DNA from: Trifolium pratense
Taxonomy: Eukaryota; Streptophyta; Magnoliopsida; Fabales; Fabaceae
Length of the DNA: 64,000 nt
Direction of reading: 5' to 3'
NCBI RefSeq assembly: GCF_020283565.1
Contig: NC_060064.1
Location: 4,858,001-4,922,000 of the forward strand
Shown: positions 11,312 through 22,100 of the stretch, in pieces
Numbering within the stretch: the stretch's first letter is position 1
Layout of the letters: each line of letters opens with the position of its first letter
Made by a program: the position numbers and the translations under genes
The notes under the pieces: model-generated
What the model saw: the letters and a program-made list of their open reading frames with translations, nothing else
Told to the model about the DNA's origin: nothing
Database searches by the model: none

Positions 11312-12446
11312 ATTCATTCTCTTTACATTGATTTTTTCATGAGGACATACATCCCTATGAACTTAAATTCCAATGGACTGTTGTGGAATTAAATCTCCAC
11401 TACTTAGTCAGAAAAATCTCCACTAGTTTCTACATTAAAGGCATCTAACACTGTATTTTATTTACCGTGTTCAAATTCAAATCATAAATTTTAACCGAAC
11501 TTCAGATTGAGATAAAAATTGAAATGGTAAATGAGCTCCACTTGATGTCGAATTGTTTGAAAGAATCTGCGTTCAACAATTTTAGCTAGACATTATTTAA
11601 TTTTTAGCGGAACTTCATATTGTTAGAAATTTCTTCCTATGAGAATCGGAGAGATGATATTAAAAAACAATCAAATCTTAAATTATCTCTTGTACATGAA
11701 CTTGTGTCTAGCACAACATTTCTTTACCACCACAACATTCTGTTTTAAAAGAAGCAATAAAATAAACAGAAATAAAATCATCATGTGCTTGCCATGGACA
11801 ATGAAATGACACATGAGATGGAGAACTTCATGTTTCACGTCATTTAGATTGTCCTATTGGTTTCTTTAAACGTAAGGTATATATGGTGCATTATTCCAAC
11901 AACAATATTCTAGTGTATGCATAATGCATGTGTGAGAATGAACCTTCAAGCAACAAGTATCTTCAATAGATTATAACTTTTGATAAGTTGTATTTAAGCT
12001 TACTGTAAACAAGTTATTGATTTTGTGCTTAATGTAAAATCTAATAGATGATAATACATGCTAGCTAATTCATGAGGCCAAACATACCAACTCTTTGGAC
12101 TTTGTTTGATAGTTTGAAGAGGAATGAACAAGTGAATGAAATATAGGAGTTTGGGAGAGGAGAAATTTGGAGGTTCATTTTTCTAGTAAAACAGTTCAAG
12201 ATGATTGCACTTTTGTCTATGATAATAACACCACAAGGAGTGATTATAGAACAACTTCAAAAAGTGCAATTTATTACATAAACTAACAAATATGTTAATT
12301 GAGTCATACAACTCAAATTGTTGTAATCAATTGTATTCTAGTTGATTCTGTTATTAGTTATAACACCCTTCCCAGATTACAAAACCAGTTAACTAGAAAC
12401 TAAACCCCTTAGTTAACATAACATGGGGTAAATCCTAAGCTACTCT
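11312..12446. other. spacer without visible genes
   Basis: AT-rich sequence; I see no family-level coding signal, RNA gene or intact transposon here. Confidence 0.5.
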
Positions 12447-12588
12447 AAAACCGTGAAGCACAAACACTTATCACAGACACCGACACTTACAATTACATTG
12501 AATTATGTCATTCTATCAAATTATTAATGGTGTCAATATGTCGGTGTCATGTTCGATGTCCGTATTTGTGTCTGTGCTTCAAAGCTCT
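12447..12588. mobile_element. short MITE with GAAGCAC-type inverted ends
   Basis: Left arm CGTGAAGCACAAACACTTAT followed by CACAGACACCGACAC; the right arm read in complement gives TTTGAAGCACAGACACAAAT and then GACACCGACA. The arms are imperfect inverted repeats of about 45 bp around a short AT-rich centre. Possible target duplication CTCTAAA/CTCTAAC. No coding. Confidence 0.5.
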
Positions 12589-13244
12589 AACACAAGCATA
12601 CTACAATAACATGGAAGAGAAAAAGGACCAAAACTTTGCCTGGATTTTCCCTGTATGCATGCCACTATGTGCTAAGATATCATTGGAAGGATCTTCACTT
12701 CATCATCCTCTCCTTCTTTGTGATTACTGGCCTATTATACAGTTTATGCGCATCCGCGCATAAACATAGCATATCAGAGCATCTCTTGCTTGCTATGGCA
12801 TACTAACTAATGGCGATACACACACATACTTATACTGATCAATAAAACTTTGTTATAATGCAATTTGGCTATGTTTTTCGAATATATCTCAAAACAGTTT
12901 GGTAGGACATAAACCAACTAATCAACTGTTGCTGAGATACATGTATTTATTTGAAAGAGATTCTAAAGACAAAAGACATTTTATCATCATCATATATGGA
13001 ACTACCACATGTGACTGCATCTATGCATCACCAAATTAAATCCATACGAACAAACAAGGAGGGAGAGGTACAGTACAGCATTGTTGGGGAAATCCTGTGA
13101 TTAAAGTTATTTATTTCATTTATTTGAATTGATAATAATGTTCTGAAGAATATGAATCACTTTTTGTTTATACTAATTTCACTGCATTGAGATATCAATT
13201 GACATCATATATAGGACATAAAAGGACAATTGTTGTCAAGTCTT
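12589..13244. other. spacer with a perfect 10-bp-stem hairpin
   Basis: No gene. At 12742-12765 GTTTATGCGC and GCGCATAAAC form a perfect inverted repeat around the 4-nt loop ATCC. Confidence 0.5.
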
Positions 13245-13385
13245 TTTTTTTTTTACCACTAGTGTCCGACTGGACCACCTAATATTGTTCAGGAGTCAGT
13301 TCTGACATCAAGTGGTTTCAATCCCTCCCAATCATAGTTGCGGGGGATCGAACTCTGGTCCTCCGTTCTCCCTGTTGTCAAATCA
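13245..13385 (-). mobile_element. tRNA-derived SINE
   Basis: Read on the minus strand, this contains a pol III B-box-like AGTTCGATCCC (near 13350) and ends in GTGGT followed by an A-run (the T-run at 13243-13254 on the + strand). This matches the layout of plant tRNA-derived SINEs. The A box is not clear, so the 5' boundary is approximate. Confidence 0.55.
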
Positions 13386-14843
13386 TTTTGAATCTCATGG
13401 ATACGATCTAGCTAGTAAGGTGTTGATTTATATCTTCTATAGTTGTTGTGATACACAGTTGGTTCGAATGAGAATATCGTCAGTCAATAATATGTAAACA
13501 CTCTCTAAATCGTCGGAAATGTTCCCTAATCCTTTAGATTCCTGAAACTCAATTCACCTAAACATGAGAGTTCTAAAATAAATTATATATTTATCTCACC
13601 TAACTTACACCATAAGCAAAGAAATGACATGGAGTGCTTTTAGTTTTAATTTTTTAGCAATTTTCATTTTATTTAAAATTTCCAACATATATGAATTGTT
13701 AAATTTTTAATTTTTTTTTTATTTTAACAAAAGTGTCATTTTTCTATACAAGTGAATGTACTAGTAAATGATATAAGTGTTATTTTGAAAGATAGTGTAT
13801 CTTTTAGGAAGAACAATGAGAAGCAACTCTCTGTTCCTTCCAGTACACACTCAGTTGTGACATAAGCATGAAATAAATGAATGAAATGATGCATAACAGT
13901 AGAAAAAAGAAGAAGATATGTTCACTTGTTGGCCCTCTGCAGTTTTTGTTTGAGACAACCAAGTAACGACAGACATGAATAGCTTGAAATTGAAGGCATA
14001 ATTGTTGAACATATAGTATAAATGTATTATAAAGACCACCAAAGAGTGGTCAACTCACTCCTTTGTGTCCATACATACCTTCTGAATCTCCTTATTCTTC
14101 TCACCAGCCCAACCGGGCCACATCAACCTACATGTGACTGACTGTCAGTTCATGGAATCAATGTTACTTATATTCACAACAAATGTATGTTACTTCAACA
14201 GTAAGTTGCAACAACAAAATTTTAAAATGTGCACGTGATTTTCATTATGTTTGATCAGCAAAATGTAAGTACTTGACAGAACAGTATAAGATAGTACAAG
14301 ATAGAACAACACATGACAAACATTTAAGATATTGAACAAATTTTGTATTGTACGATGTTTGGTGGACAAAAAGTTATTTTGTTATTTTAGACAATTTGGA
14401 CAAAGGACCAAAAGTTGTCCCGTGGTTCAGTGAGGGACAAGAATTTCAGTTGTTGTTCTGTCTCTTGGACCCCAGTTTGTTCACTCATAATAGTTTTAAA
14501 ATCAAATACAGTATAGCTGAAGTTGCCCTGTTCAATCCTTATTTTTTAGTAGATCAAACGGCTGAACTTAATTAGCTGAATTAAGTTATAAAACACACTT
14601 GATTTCTATAAAAGTTGAAAAATTAAGTAGAACAAGTAATAAGTAATTAAGTGAAGTTGAAAAATGTTTGTAACCACATAATGCTTGCAACTTGGTCTTG
14701 ATGATCATTGGAAGAAGATGCAATGGAAGAAGAGACAGAGAAACAATACATAATGTTTACTCTTAATATATCCGTTGTGTTTATAAATGTACAAGTATAA
14801 CTAGTAGATGTATATAATATACACAACTAGTCTAGAAACCATA

Positions 14844-14850
<7 letters not shown>
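13386..14850. other. spacer downstream of the cysteine protease
   Basis: AT-rich sequence, including the presumed 3' flank of the convergent cysteine protease gene. No supportable gene. Confidence 0.5.

Positions 14851-14914
<64 letters not shown>
14851..14914. repeat. (TA)32 microsatellite
   Basis: Sixty-four bases of uninterrupted TA, preceded by GTGTGTG. It lies about 40 bp beyond the stop codon of the cysteine protease gene, probably in its 3' UTR or immediately downstream. Confidence 0.95.
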
Positions 14915-14917
<3 letters not shown>

Positions 14918-14955
14918 CAATGTTTAGGTAACATAAGTACTATTAAGTTTGGAAT

Positions 14956-16185
14956 TTAAGCAGTAGGATAAGATGCTTCCATTGCAATGCCACAAAGTCC
15001 TTCAGCAGCATCAACTCCTCTTTGCATTCTAATGTATCCTTCTTCGCCCCAATCGGTTCCCCAAGAGTTCTTAACCAACCAATACTTAGTTCCATCATTA
15101 CTTACTCCATATCCGACAGCGGTAACACCATGATCCAATTCAGTTCCACATGAACCAGTAAAGACACCACTTTTGTAAAATTGAAAGTCAGATCCACTAG
15201 CATCAATGGCCACAGAAATTGGTTGGTTTGCCACAGCTTTTTGTAGTGCTTGCTCATTGTTGGCAGGAACATCTTCATACCCGGTAATTGTAACCGCATT
15301 GATGGATGCTTTGTTTGCATTGCATGTTCCATCAACACCTTGATATGGATATTTGGCTTCAGTGCTGAGTCCATGATTTTGAATGATAAACTTGAAGGCA
15401 TCATCCATAAGACCACCTTCACAACCTTGATCAACACCTTTTGTGTCACAATCAACAAGTTCTTGTTCTGATAAAGAAATCAACTTTCCAGAACTCAACT
15501 TATGAATTCCTTCAGTTGCTGCAACAGCAGAGAATGCCCAACAACATCCTACCAATGATAAATTAAAATTAGCTAGAGTTAGATGATAATTATTTCGATG
15601 AATATTTTTAGAATATCATTTTTTTAAAATAATTTTTACTATTATACAATTAAAACTATAAATGGTTAAAGTTATGCATCGATATATGTGAAACAGTTAA
15701 CTGGATCACTTATTATGGGACGGAGGGAGTAAACACTTACCACATTGGCCTTGGTTCTTCACAGGTGTCACTGCTCCTTTCGTTCTCCAATCCACTGTAG
15801 ATGGGATTGCACTTACATTTTCATACTTAAAACTTGTTGTCTTTGTGATTGATGAACACATATGTCCTTTGAATTTGTTTTTAGATGATATGAACTCCTC
15901 GTTTGTGAGGTCCGCAAATTGATTAATGCCTAGTGTGTATTGCTTGTTATTGGCAACATTGTTGAAAGCTTCAATATAATTCACATTTTCTGTGAATATC
16001 TTGAAACGTTTCTCTCTTTCTTGAGAATTCTTGTAAACTTTGCCATAGTGATCCATCCATTGCTCGTGCCTTTCATTCATGGTGTCATCTTGAAGAGTGC
16101 GAGAAGTGACTTGAATAGTACTCCACAATCCCAAACATAGGATCAATGCAAATGAAATATGATATAATTGATTATTGGCTGTCAT
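14956..16185 (-). CDS. papain-type cysteine protease (SAG39-like, C1A)
   Basis: Secreted or vacuolar endopeptidase of the senescence-associated SAG12/SAG39 group. Exons 15741-16185 and 14956-15548 (minus strand) join through a GT..AG intron into 345 aa, the usual family length. Signal peptide at residues 1-28 (hydrophobic [11 protein letters not shown]). The I29 inhibitor prodomain carries an ERFNIN-type [13 protein letters not shown] and the [13 protein letters not shown] motif. Mature enzyme begins near [20 protein letters not shown]. Active site: oxyanion Gln145, catalytic Cys151 in CCWAF, His288 in LDHGV, Asn309 in KNSWG. No KDEL tail, no granulin domain. A TATAAATA box lies about 95 bp upstream of the start. 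The intron carries half of a Stowaway-like end (GGGACGGAGGGAGTA, 15717-15731). It looks intact. Confidence 0.95.
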
Positions 16186-16276
16186 GGTAGCTATTGAAGT
16201 GTGACAAATAATTGCTTTGAAGTTTTGATTAGTTGTGAGAAATGTGTGTGGTTCTTGTACTCAAGAATATTTGAGG

Positions 16277-16284
16277 TATTTATA
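16277..16284 (-). promoter_or_regulatory. TATA box of the cysteine protease gene
   Basis: TATAAATA on the minus strand, about 95 bp upstream of the ATG at 16185, a usual TATA distance for a short leader. Confidence 0.6.
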
Positions 16285-16539
16285 ATATGCAATTTAACTA
16301 TGAATTGAATATATTAACATTCTTGTAGATTTGGATTTGAAACTTAAAACAAAACTATCTTCTATGTACGTACTCGAGAGAATTTTCTGAATAAAACTCT
16401 TGAGTTTGGACCTATCTATATGGACAATTTTTATATCAAAGAGGCTTAGTTACGACGTGTTAAAATACTAATCCAAGAGAAAAGAAAATAGAGATAACCA
16501 AATGAAATATTTTCTACAAAATCGATGTGAAACTTCTGA

Positions 16540-16670
16540 TGTTATATTAGAATTAGAAGTTGGACTTAACTCAACTCTACAAAACACACTTATAAGGTGA
16601 TGATTATTTATAGTTTATAAACATATACTGAGGTCATCTCACGTGAGACTTCTTAACATATTTGTTAGAA
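16540..16670. repeat. dispersed repeat fragment, related to 60970-61100
   Basis: ACTCAACTCTACAAAACACACTTATAAGGTGATG and following text resemble the segment at 60990-61090 (CTTACAAAACTGGTTTATAAGGTGAGG), with shared words such as ATAAGGTGA and AGGTCATCTCAC versus AGGCCATATCGC. Probably remnants of one LTR-type family; the class is not certain. Confidence 0.4.
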
Positions 16671-16734
16671 AAATGAGTTTTCATTCATCGATCTAAACCA
16701 TATACTGTTTGTTCCGCTCATTTTATCCATAAAT

Positions 16735-16825
16735 CTTAGCTCAACTGAAAATATCAAAATTGTTTGATCGGACGCTATAATCCCAGTTCGAACCCTTGTC
16801 CATCTACTTTGTGTTTTTTAATGGC
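16735..16825 (+). mobile_element. degenerate tRNA-derived SINE
   Basis: TTAGCTCAACTGAAAATATC resembles a pol III A box, and CAGTTCGAACCC a B box about 45 bp later. The spacing and words match the better preserved SINE at 50551-50690. Confidence 0.5.
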
Positions 16826-17144
16826 TTGCCATTTCTCTTTATTGAACAGAATAAGTTCATTTTTAAATTACTAAATGTATTAAATTTTTACATAACTCCA
16901 TCTTGACTTCTCCACTCAAAAAAGAAACATACATTTTATAAGTATTCAGTTTTGGACCAAATCAGGTTTTTTCTAGTAGTGCTACCTTGTTATCAGATGA
17001 AAATTTGCGATGCAAGTAATTCATATGTCATGTGTGAATAAGATTTGTTATTTTGGAAAATAGCTAACAAATATGAATTTTTTGTTACTATCAAATATGA
17101 ATTTTTTACTACTATTTCCATTGAACCAGATAGGCATTTTAACA

Positions 17145-17440
17145 ATTATACATTTTTTTTGAAAGCACTCATGTATATATTATAATTATAATAATTACAT
17201 ATGAATAAAAGGTAGACGGACAACAAGCTGCGCCGCTAAATCTTTTTGGACAGCAAAACTCAATCTTTGAAAAACTACATTCATCGACCTAGGCGACACA
17301 ACATTACTATGCATGACCTTTTGAACTCTGTTTAAAAGGTTTACAACCTCCGGTGCTAGAAAGTCAAAAGTGTCAAATGCAAACGGTATAAAAACGTGTT
17401 GATTATTAGAACATGTTTTTTCATGGTTGGTCATTTTGCT
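17145..17440 (-). pseudogene. 3' end of a non-LTR-type element, coding relic
   Basis: The minus strand reads VFIPFAFDTFDFLAPEVVNL, then RVQKVMHSNVVSPRSMNVVF and QRLSFAVQKDLAAQLVVRLP before a stop near 17195. I recall this C-terminal segment as recurring in legume repeat proteins that databases often call auxilin-like or reverse-transcriptase-related. A T-run at 17153-17160 on the + strand could be the element's poly(A). A diverged second copy lies at 52556-52760. Family name uncertain. Confidence 0.45.
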
Positions 17441-17792
17441 TGAAGCAGCTTTGAGGGCTTCCTGTCTACATCAAAATATATTATACATATATTTTTTTTT
17501 TTAGGTACCAACAATTATACACTGTGTTATGTTGGATAATGTGTCGTTAACTTGGATGGTTTTTTTTCTACTTCATAAGTGTACTATTTTCCAAAACCAG
17601 AAAAAGAAAAACTTAGAGCAGGAGCACAACGTATTTTCCGAAGTTTTTAATTCGGAAAACACATTTCAAAATTTTTATTGAAGCCAAAAAAAATCGGAAA
17701 ACGTGTTTTGAAGTTTTTATCCAAAGGCAAAAATAGAAATTCAGGGGAGAAAAAAGTCAAAGAGGAAGAGAAAAATTCGATACTTTATGAAT

Positions 17793-17823
17793 CAGGCCCA
17801 GCATCAAATGGGCCAGGCCCATG
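17793..17823 (+). promoter_or_regulatory. site II (TGGGCC/T) cluster upstream of the PORR gene
   Basis: AGGCCCA, TGGGCC and AGGCCCAT occur within 31 bp, about 120-150 bp before the ATG. Such TGGGCY elements bind TCP factors and are typical of plant genes for organelle and ribosome proteins. Confidence 0.55.
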
Positions 17824-17939
17824 TTTTTGTAGGCCTTTTTGAAGTAAAAAAAAAAGGGTTTTATGTTGCAGAGGTAAAATAATGAAGGGTTTTAGCTTTG
17901 ACTTCGGTTAATTCCATTTCATTTCACGTTTGAACGAAG

Positions 17940-19193
17940 ATGATGAATAAATTCAAAAATGGTTTTCTTCCATTGATGAACCTTCAATTTCAACATCGTG
18001 GCATAGCAAAAGTACGTTTAAAATGGGTAAAAAATCGAAGCCTCGATCACATAATCGACAAAGAAACCGATCTAAAAGCTGCATCACTTCTCAAAGACGC
18101 AATCAAACGTTCCTCCACCGGTTTCCTCACCGCCAAAACTTTCTCCGATTGGCAAAAGCTTCTCGGATTAACCGTTCCCGTTCTCCGATTCATGCGCAGG
18201 TATCCAACTCTCTTTCACGAATTTCCTCATCCTCGTTGGAATTCTCTTCCTTGTTTCCGATTAACCGAAACCGCGGAACTGTTAGATTCACAGGAACAAA
18301 GCATTTACACTCTTCACGAAAACGACACCGTTGAGAGACTCTCTAGGTTAATTATGATGACGAAAAATCGTACTGTTCCGTTACAGTCTCTTTATCCTCT
18401 TAAATTTGATTTAGGTTTTCCTGATTCGTTTGAGAAAACATTAATTCCTAAATATCCTGAGAAATTTCAATTTGTTAAGGCTTATAATGGTGTTACCGCG
18501 ATTCGTCTTAAGGATTGGTGTGATGAATTTGCGGTTTCGGCTTTGCAGAAGAGTAATGAGTGTGAGTGTGAGAGTGGGAGTGATCAGTATAGAGAGTTTA
18601 AGAGAGGGAAAACTGCGTTGGTTTTTCCGATGAGGTTTCCGAGAGGTTATGGTGGTCAGAAGAAGGTTAGGTTTTGGATGGATGAGTTTCAGAAATTGCC
18701 TTATATTTCGCCTTATGCTGATTCTTCTAAGATTGATCCGAAAAGTGATTTGATGGAGAAGCGCGTCGTTGGGGTTTTGCATGAGATTTTGAGTTTGTGT
18801 TTGCATAAGAAAACTAAGAGGAATTACTTGAGAAGTTTGAGGGAGGAGTTGAATCTTCCTCATAAGTTTACTAGGATTTTTACTAGATATCCTGGGATAT
18901 TTTATCTTTCGTTGAAGTGTAAAACGACTACTGTTACTCTTAGAGAAGGTTATGCGAGGGGGAAATTGATTGACCCGCATCCACTTGCTCGTCATAGAGA
19001 TAAGTTTTATCATGTGATGAGGACAGGGCTTCTTTATCGTAGTGATGGATCATTGAAACTTGGGGAAGATGCTTTGATGGTTGATTCTGTGGAGAATGAT
19101 GAAATGCGGGATGGGGATTCTGAGGAGGAAGAAGTTGAAACAAGTGATGAATTCTCCGAGGATGAAGTTTCAGACTCGGATGATAGTGAATGA
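17940..19193 (+). CDS. PORR-domain (WTF/RPD1 family) organelle RNA-binding protein
   Basis: Single-exon, 417-aa member of the plant organelle RNA recognition (PORR) family, whose characterised members bind group II introns in chloroplasts or mitochondria and help them splice. The N-terminal ~20 residues (MMNKFKNGFLPLMNLQFQHR) look like an organelle, probably mitochondrial, presequence. The PORR domain follows from VRLKWVKNRSLDHIIDKE through the LLGLTVPVLRFMRRYPTLF block to HKFTRIFTRYPGIFYLSLKC and YARGKLIDPHPLA (about residues 25-355). The C-terminus (about 375-417) is very acidic. No introns, as usual for this family. ATG at 17940 is immediately followed by a second ATG; the first is taken. 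Best Arabidopsis match from memory is At3g58520, older label 'ubiquitin C-terminal hydrolase family', which is misleading because no protease motifs are present. Confidence 0.92.
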   Translation: MMNKFKNGFLPLMNLQFQHRGIAKVRLKWVKNRSLDHIIDKETDLKAASLLKDAIKRSSTGFLTAKTFSDWQKLLGLTVPVLRFMRRYPTLFHEFPHPRWNSLPCFRLTETAELLDSQEQSIYTLHENDTVERLSRLIMMTKNRTVPLQSLYPLKFDLGFPDSFEKTLIPKYPEKFQFVKAYNGVTAIRLKDWCDEFAVSALQKSNECECESGSDQYREFKRGKTALVFPMRFPRGYGGQKKVRFWMDEFQKLPYISPYADSSKIDPKSDLMEKRVVGVLHEILSLCLHKKTKRNYLRSLREELNLPHKFTRIFTRYPGIFYLSLKCKTTTVTLREGYARGKLIDPHPLARHRDKFYHVMRTGLLYRSDGSLKLGEDALMVDSVENDEMRDGDSEEEEVETSDEFSEDEVSDSDDSE

Positions 19194-22100
19194 GGTTTTG
19201 TTTTCAATGACGCGGAATTATAATTTGTATTCCTGAGACAAGCAATATTGAAGAGAGTATTTGCTCTCCACCAAACTGGTTAGTAGCTAGCTCTATTCCA
19301 CACTAGCAATTACCTTTGTTGGCTTTCAAATTGTAACTAATTTGTATCACCTATATTATTTGATTTGTCTTGCTAGGAACCATGAAACCTTCTCAAAGTT
19401 TGCTATTTATACTGTTTTTTATTTCCTACTATTATGCTATAGCATGTGGTGCATTTGGTTGGGGTGTGCTTCTTATTATTATGAACATTAAAAAATTGGG
19501 TTTTGCAATCACGGAAAGATGTACTTGAAGTACAGCTTGTGGAGTGAAGATCTCATTCTCTTTTCTAAAACTGTAAATAGGTGGGACATATTTGATTATA
19601 TATAAAGATTAAGGGAAGCTTGATAATGATTTGCAATAGTTTGTGAGCATTACATTGATAAATAATTGAATTGAATGTGTGATTTGACAAAATTTCGTAC
19701 ACTGATATCTGTTGTGCAAGTGCAATGTTATACCAGTTCACATATGTTGAATGATTTGCTACTCTGTTACTATGAGCTAATTAGTTTGTTTTCAGCAAAT
19801 ATTCACATTAGTCTCACCAACTAAGAATATCAACTATAAAATCTATTCACTACATCATGTGCCAACTTTCTTAATGAGTGAAATATATTTAAACTTTGGT
19901 GGTATGGTTGTCTTTAGACATGATTCACAATGGGATATCTAGGCATAATTTGATGCATATAGTCCACTTCACACATTGAGAAAAGGCCTTTATAGTCTAC
20001 TTCACATATTGTATGGTTGGATATCAATTTGAGAGTATTTAACTTAATTAATATACTCCATTAGTTGTTTAATATCAGCAGAAGTGAATACTTCATTTTG
20101 GTATTTCGTTCTTTTCAAATAAAAAAGGAGGATATGCATTATGCACTACATTTCTGCTTTGCTCAAGCTTGTCTTCGCTATTGTAGATTTCCTGTGTTTT
20201 GTTTTGTCTTCTTTACAAAAGTATACCATGTCAATTGTCAATATGATGGAGTCAGAAATACAGCATTTGAGGCTAAGTTACATGGATTGCAAAACAACTA
20301 GGATCCATTATATATGACACATTTCTTTCTGTAAATATATACTGGTGCTATAGGAAGAAATGGTTAGGCTGATGATTATTGCATTAGTGCTTGAGGTATC
20401 ATTAACACGAAATCTAATGAAATGAAATTCTGTTTCAGGTTGGCAACTGATATAATGGGAATATGATCATTATAGTTAGAGATTTATTCCTAGAAGCACA
20501 GACATGGTATTCCTTCCTTCTTTGGGCATAGTGTCGAAAGAAAATGGTATGTATTTGTGCGAATGGCTTTAGTTTATCTTTTTAAGGCCGGCTTGTTGAA
20601 TTTTTTTTTGTAATTTTATGTTGTACTAATTGATAGTACATTGAGATTAGAATATTGTTACAATTTTGTTAACATAACATTGGCCCTTAGGACTGATGTA
20701 GAGGATGCAAAATTAATAACTATTAGAAAGAAATAATTTATAATACCAAGGATACAAAAGTGCAGTAATCTTTTCTTTATCAATATTTTTTTCTTCTAAG
20801 TTGATTAAGGTCAGAAATAGGGTTGAAGTTAAAAAAATCAATCTTATAAGTTTAACTGATTTTCTTACTAAATTTAATTTCACATGAAACCAACAATATT
20901 TTTGTAAGGCTTTGACTAATTTAAAATGTGGAATTCACATTGGAGGGTAAAAATAGTTACAAGTACTGCTCGAAATATTAACTATTGAGATTTATCAACG
21001 TAATAATCAATTTTACACATGCACCTCATATATATAATTAAAATCACAAACATTTTTTCAAAGTCTTGATTTCTAATATTTCATTCTAAAACAAATTCTT
21101 TGTTTTATAGGAGTAAAATCCTATTTGTAAATATTAGTGTGTAGTTGTCAATACTACATAGCTCTTCTTTTTTGGTACAAAAAGAGGGATATAGCTCTTT
21201 TTTTATTATGTAGTATGTACATCAACACAATGCTAGTTATCTCAAGTATAGTTTATGGTGAGGATACTCTTTATTTTTCAAGATTAAGGTATATAAACAA
21301 TTTCAGTTTTACTATGAGTTTAAGCTGCTTACCAACATAAATACCTTTAATTCGAAACTTAATTGAACATCTTTATCTTAAAAACCAATAAGATTTTAAA
21401 ACTCAACATGGTGTATTGGTGTTCACCATTCAGTCGCAAAGACCAAAAATAATAAAGTACTAGTAGTTGGGGACTGGTAGCTTTTGTGGCTGTTAATGTA
21501 GCAACAAAAATACCTAAAACCCTTTAGTTGCCGTGTTGTGTTGTATTTGGTTTCAATAGGTCCCAAACAATGAAACTATTTTGTGGGTGTGCTGTGTGTG
21601 GGGAACTCCTTTTGGATCAAAGTTTGGTTCATTACCATGTGCCCTATCTGTATTGTTTTTTACTCATATTTGTAAGTTGTGTCACATGGCCATGGAAGTT
21701 TGTGTGTGAGAAAATGAATAGTGATAGATTGAGACAGTGAAGGAAATAACTGAGAAAGAGAGGTGTAATTGTACCTTTAAACAAATCTCATCCGGAGTTG
21801 TATGTCCATACCATTTCCATCCAATGGAAGGAAAACCTAATGGTGAGACTTAACATGCAGCAAAATTGGTTATGAAATCAGGTTGAAACTGCTGAACGTC
21901 ACCATCATCCCTAAACTATAACCGCGCAGCAAAATTGGTCATGAACCGGTTGAAACTGCTGAACCGGTTATACGAAAAATGGTTTTGTTTATCAAACTAA
22001 AATTATAAAATGCGTCACATGCTATTAATAGGACACCAAGTCACCAACATTGCACGCTTTGGTTATCTCTCACAACTTAGTACAACATGGTATCAAAGCA

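Noticed and set aside
15549..15555. Separate start (MVGCC...) for the second half of the cysteine protease
   Set aside because: This is intron read-through; the acceptor at 15549-15550 joins in phase to the upstream exon and rebuilds the QCGCCWAF active site.
18441..19013. 190-codon ORF antisense to the PORR gene
   Set aside because: Shadow of the well-supported PORR reading frame; low-complexity Ser/Thr/Asn/Ile composition.
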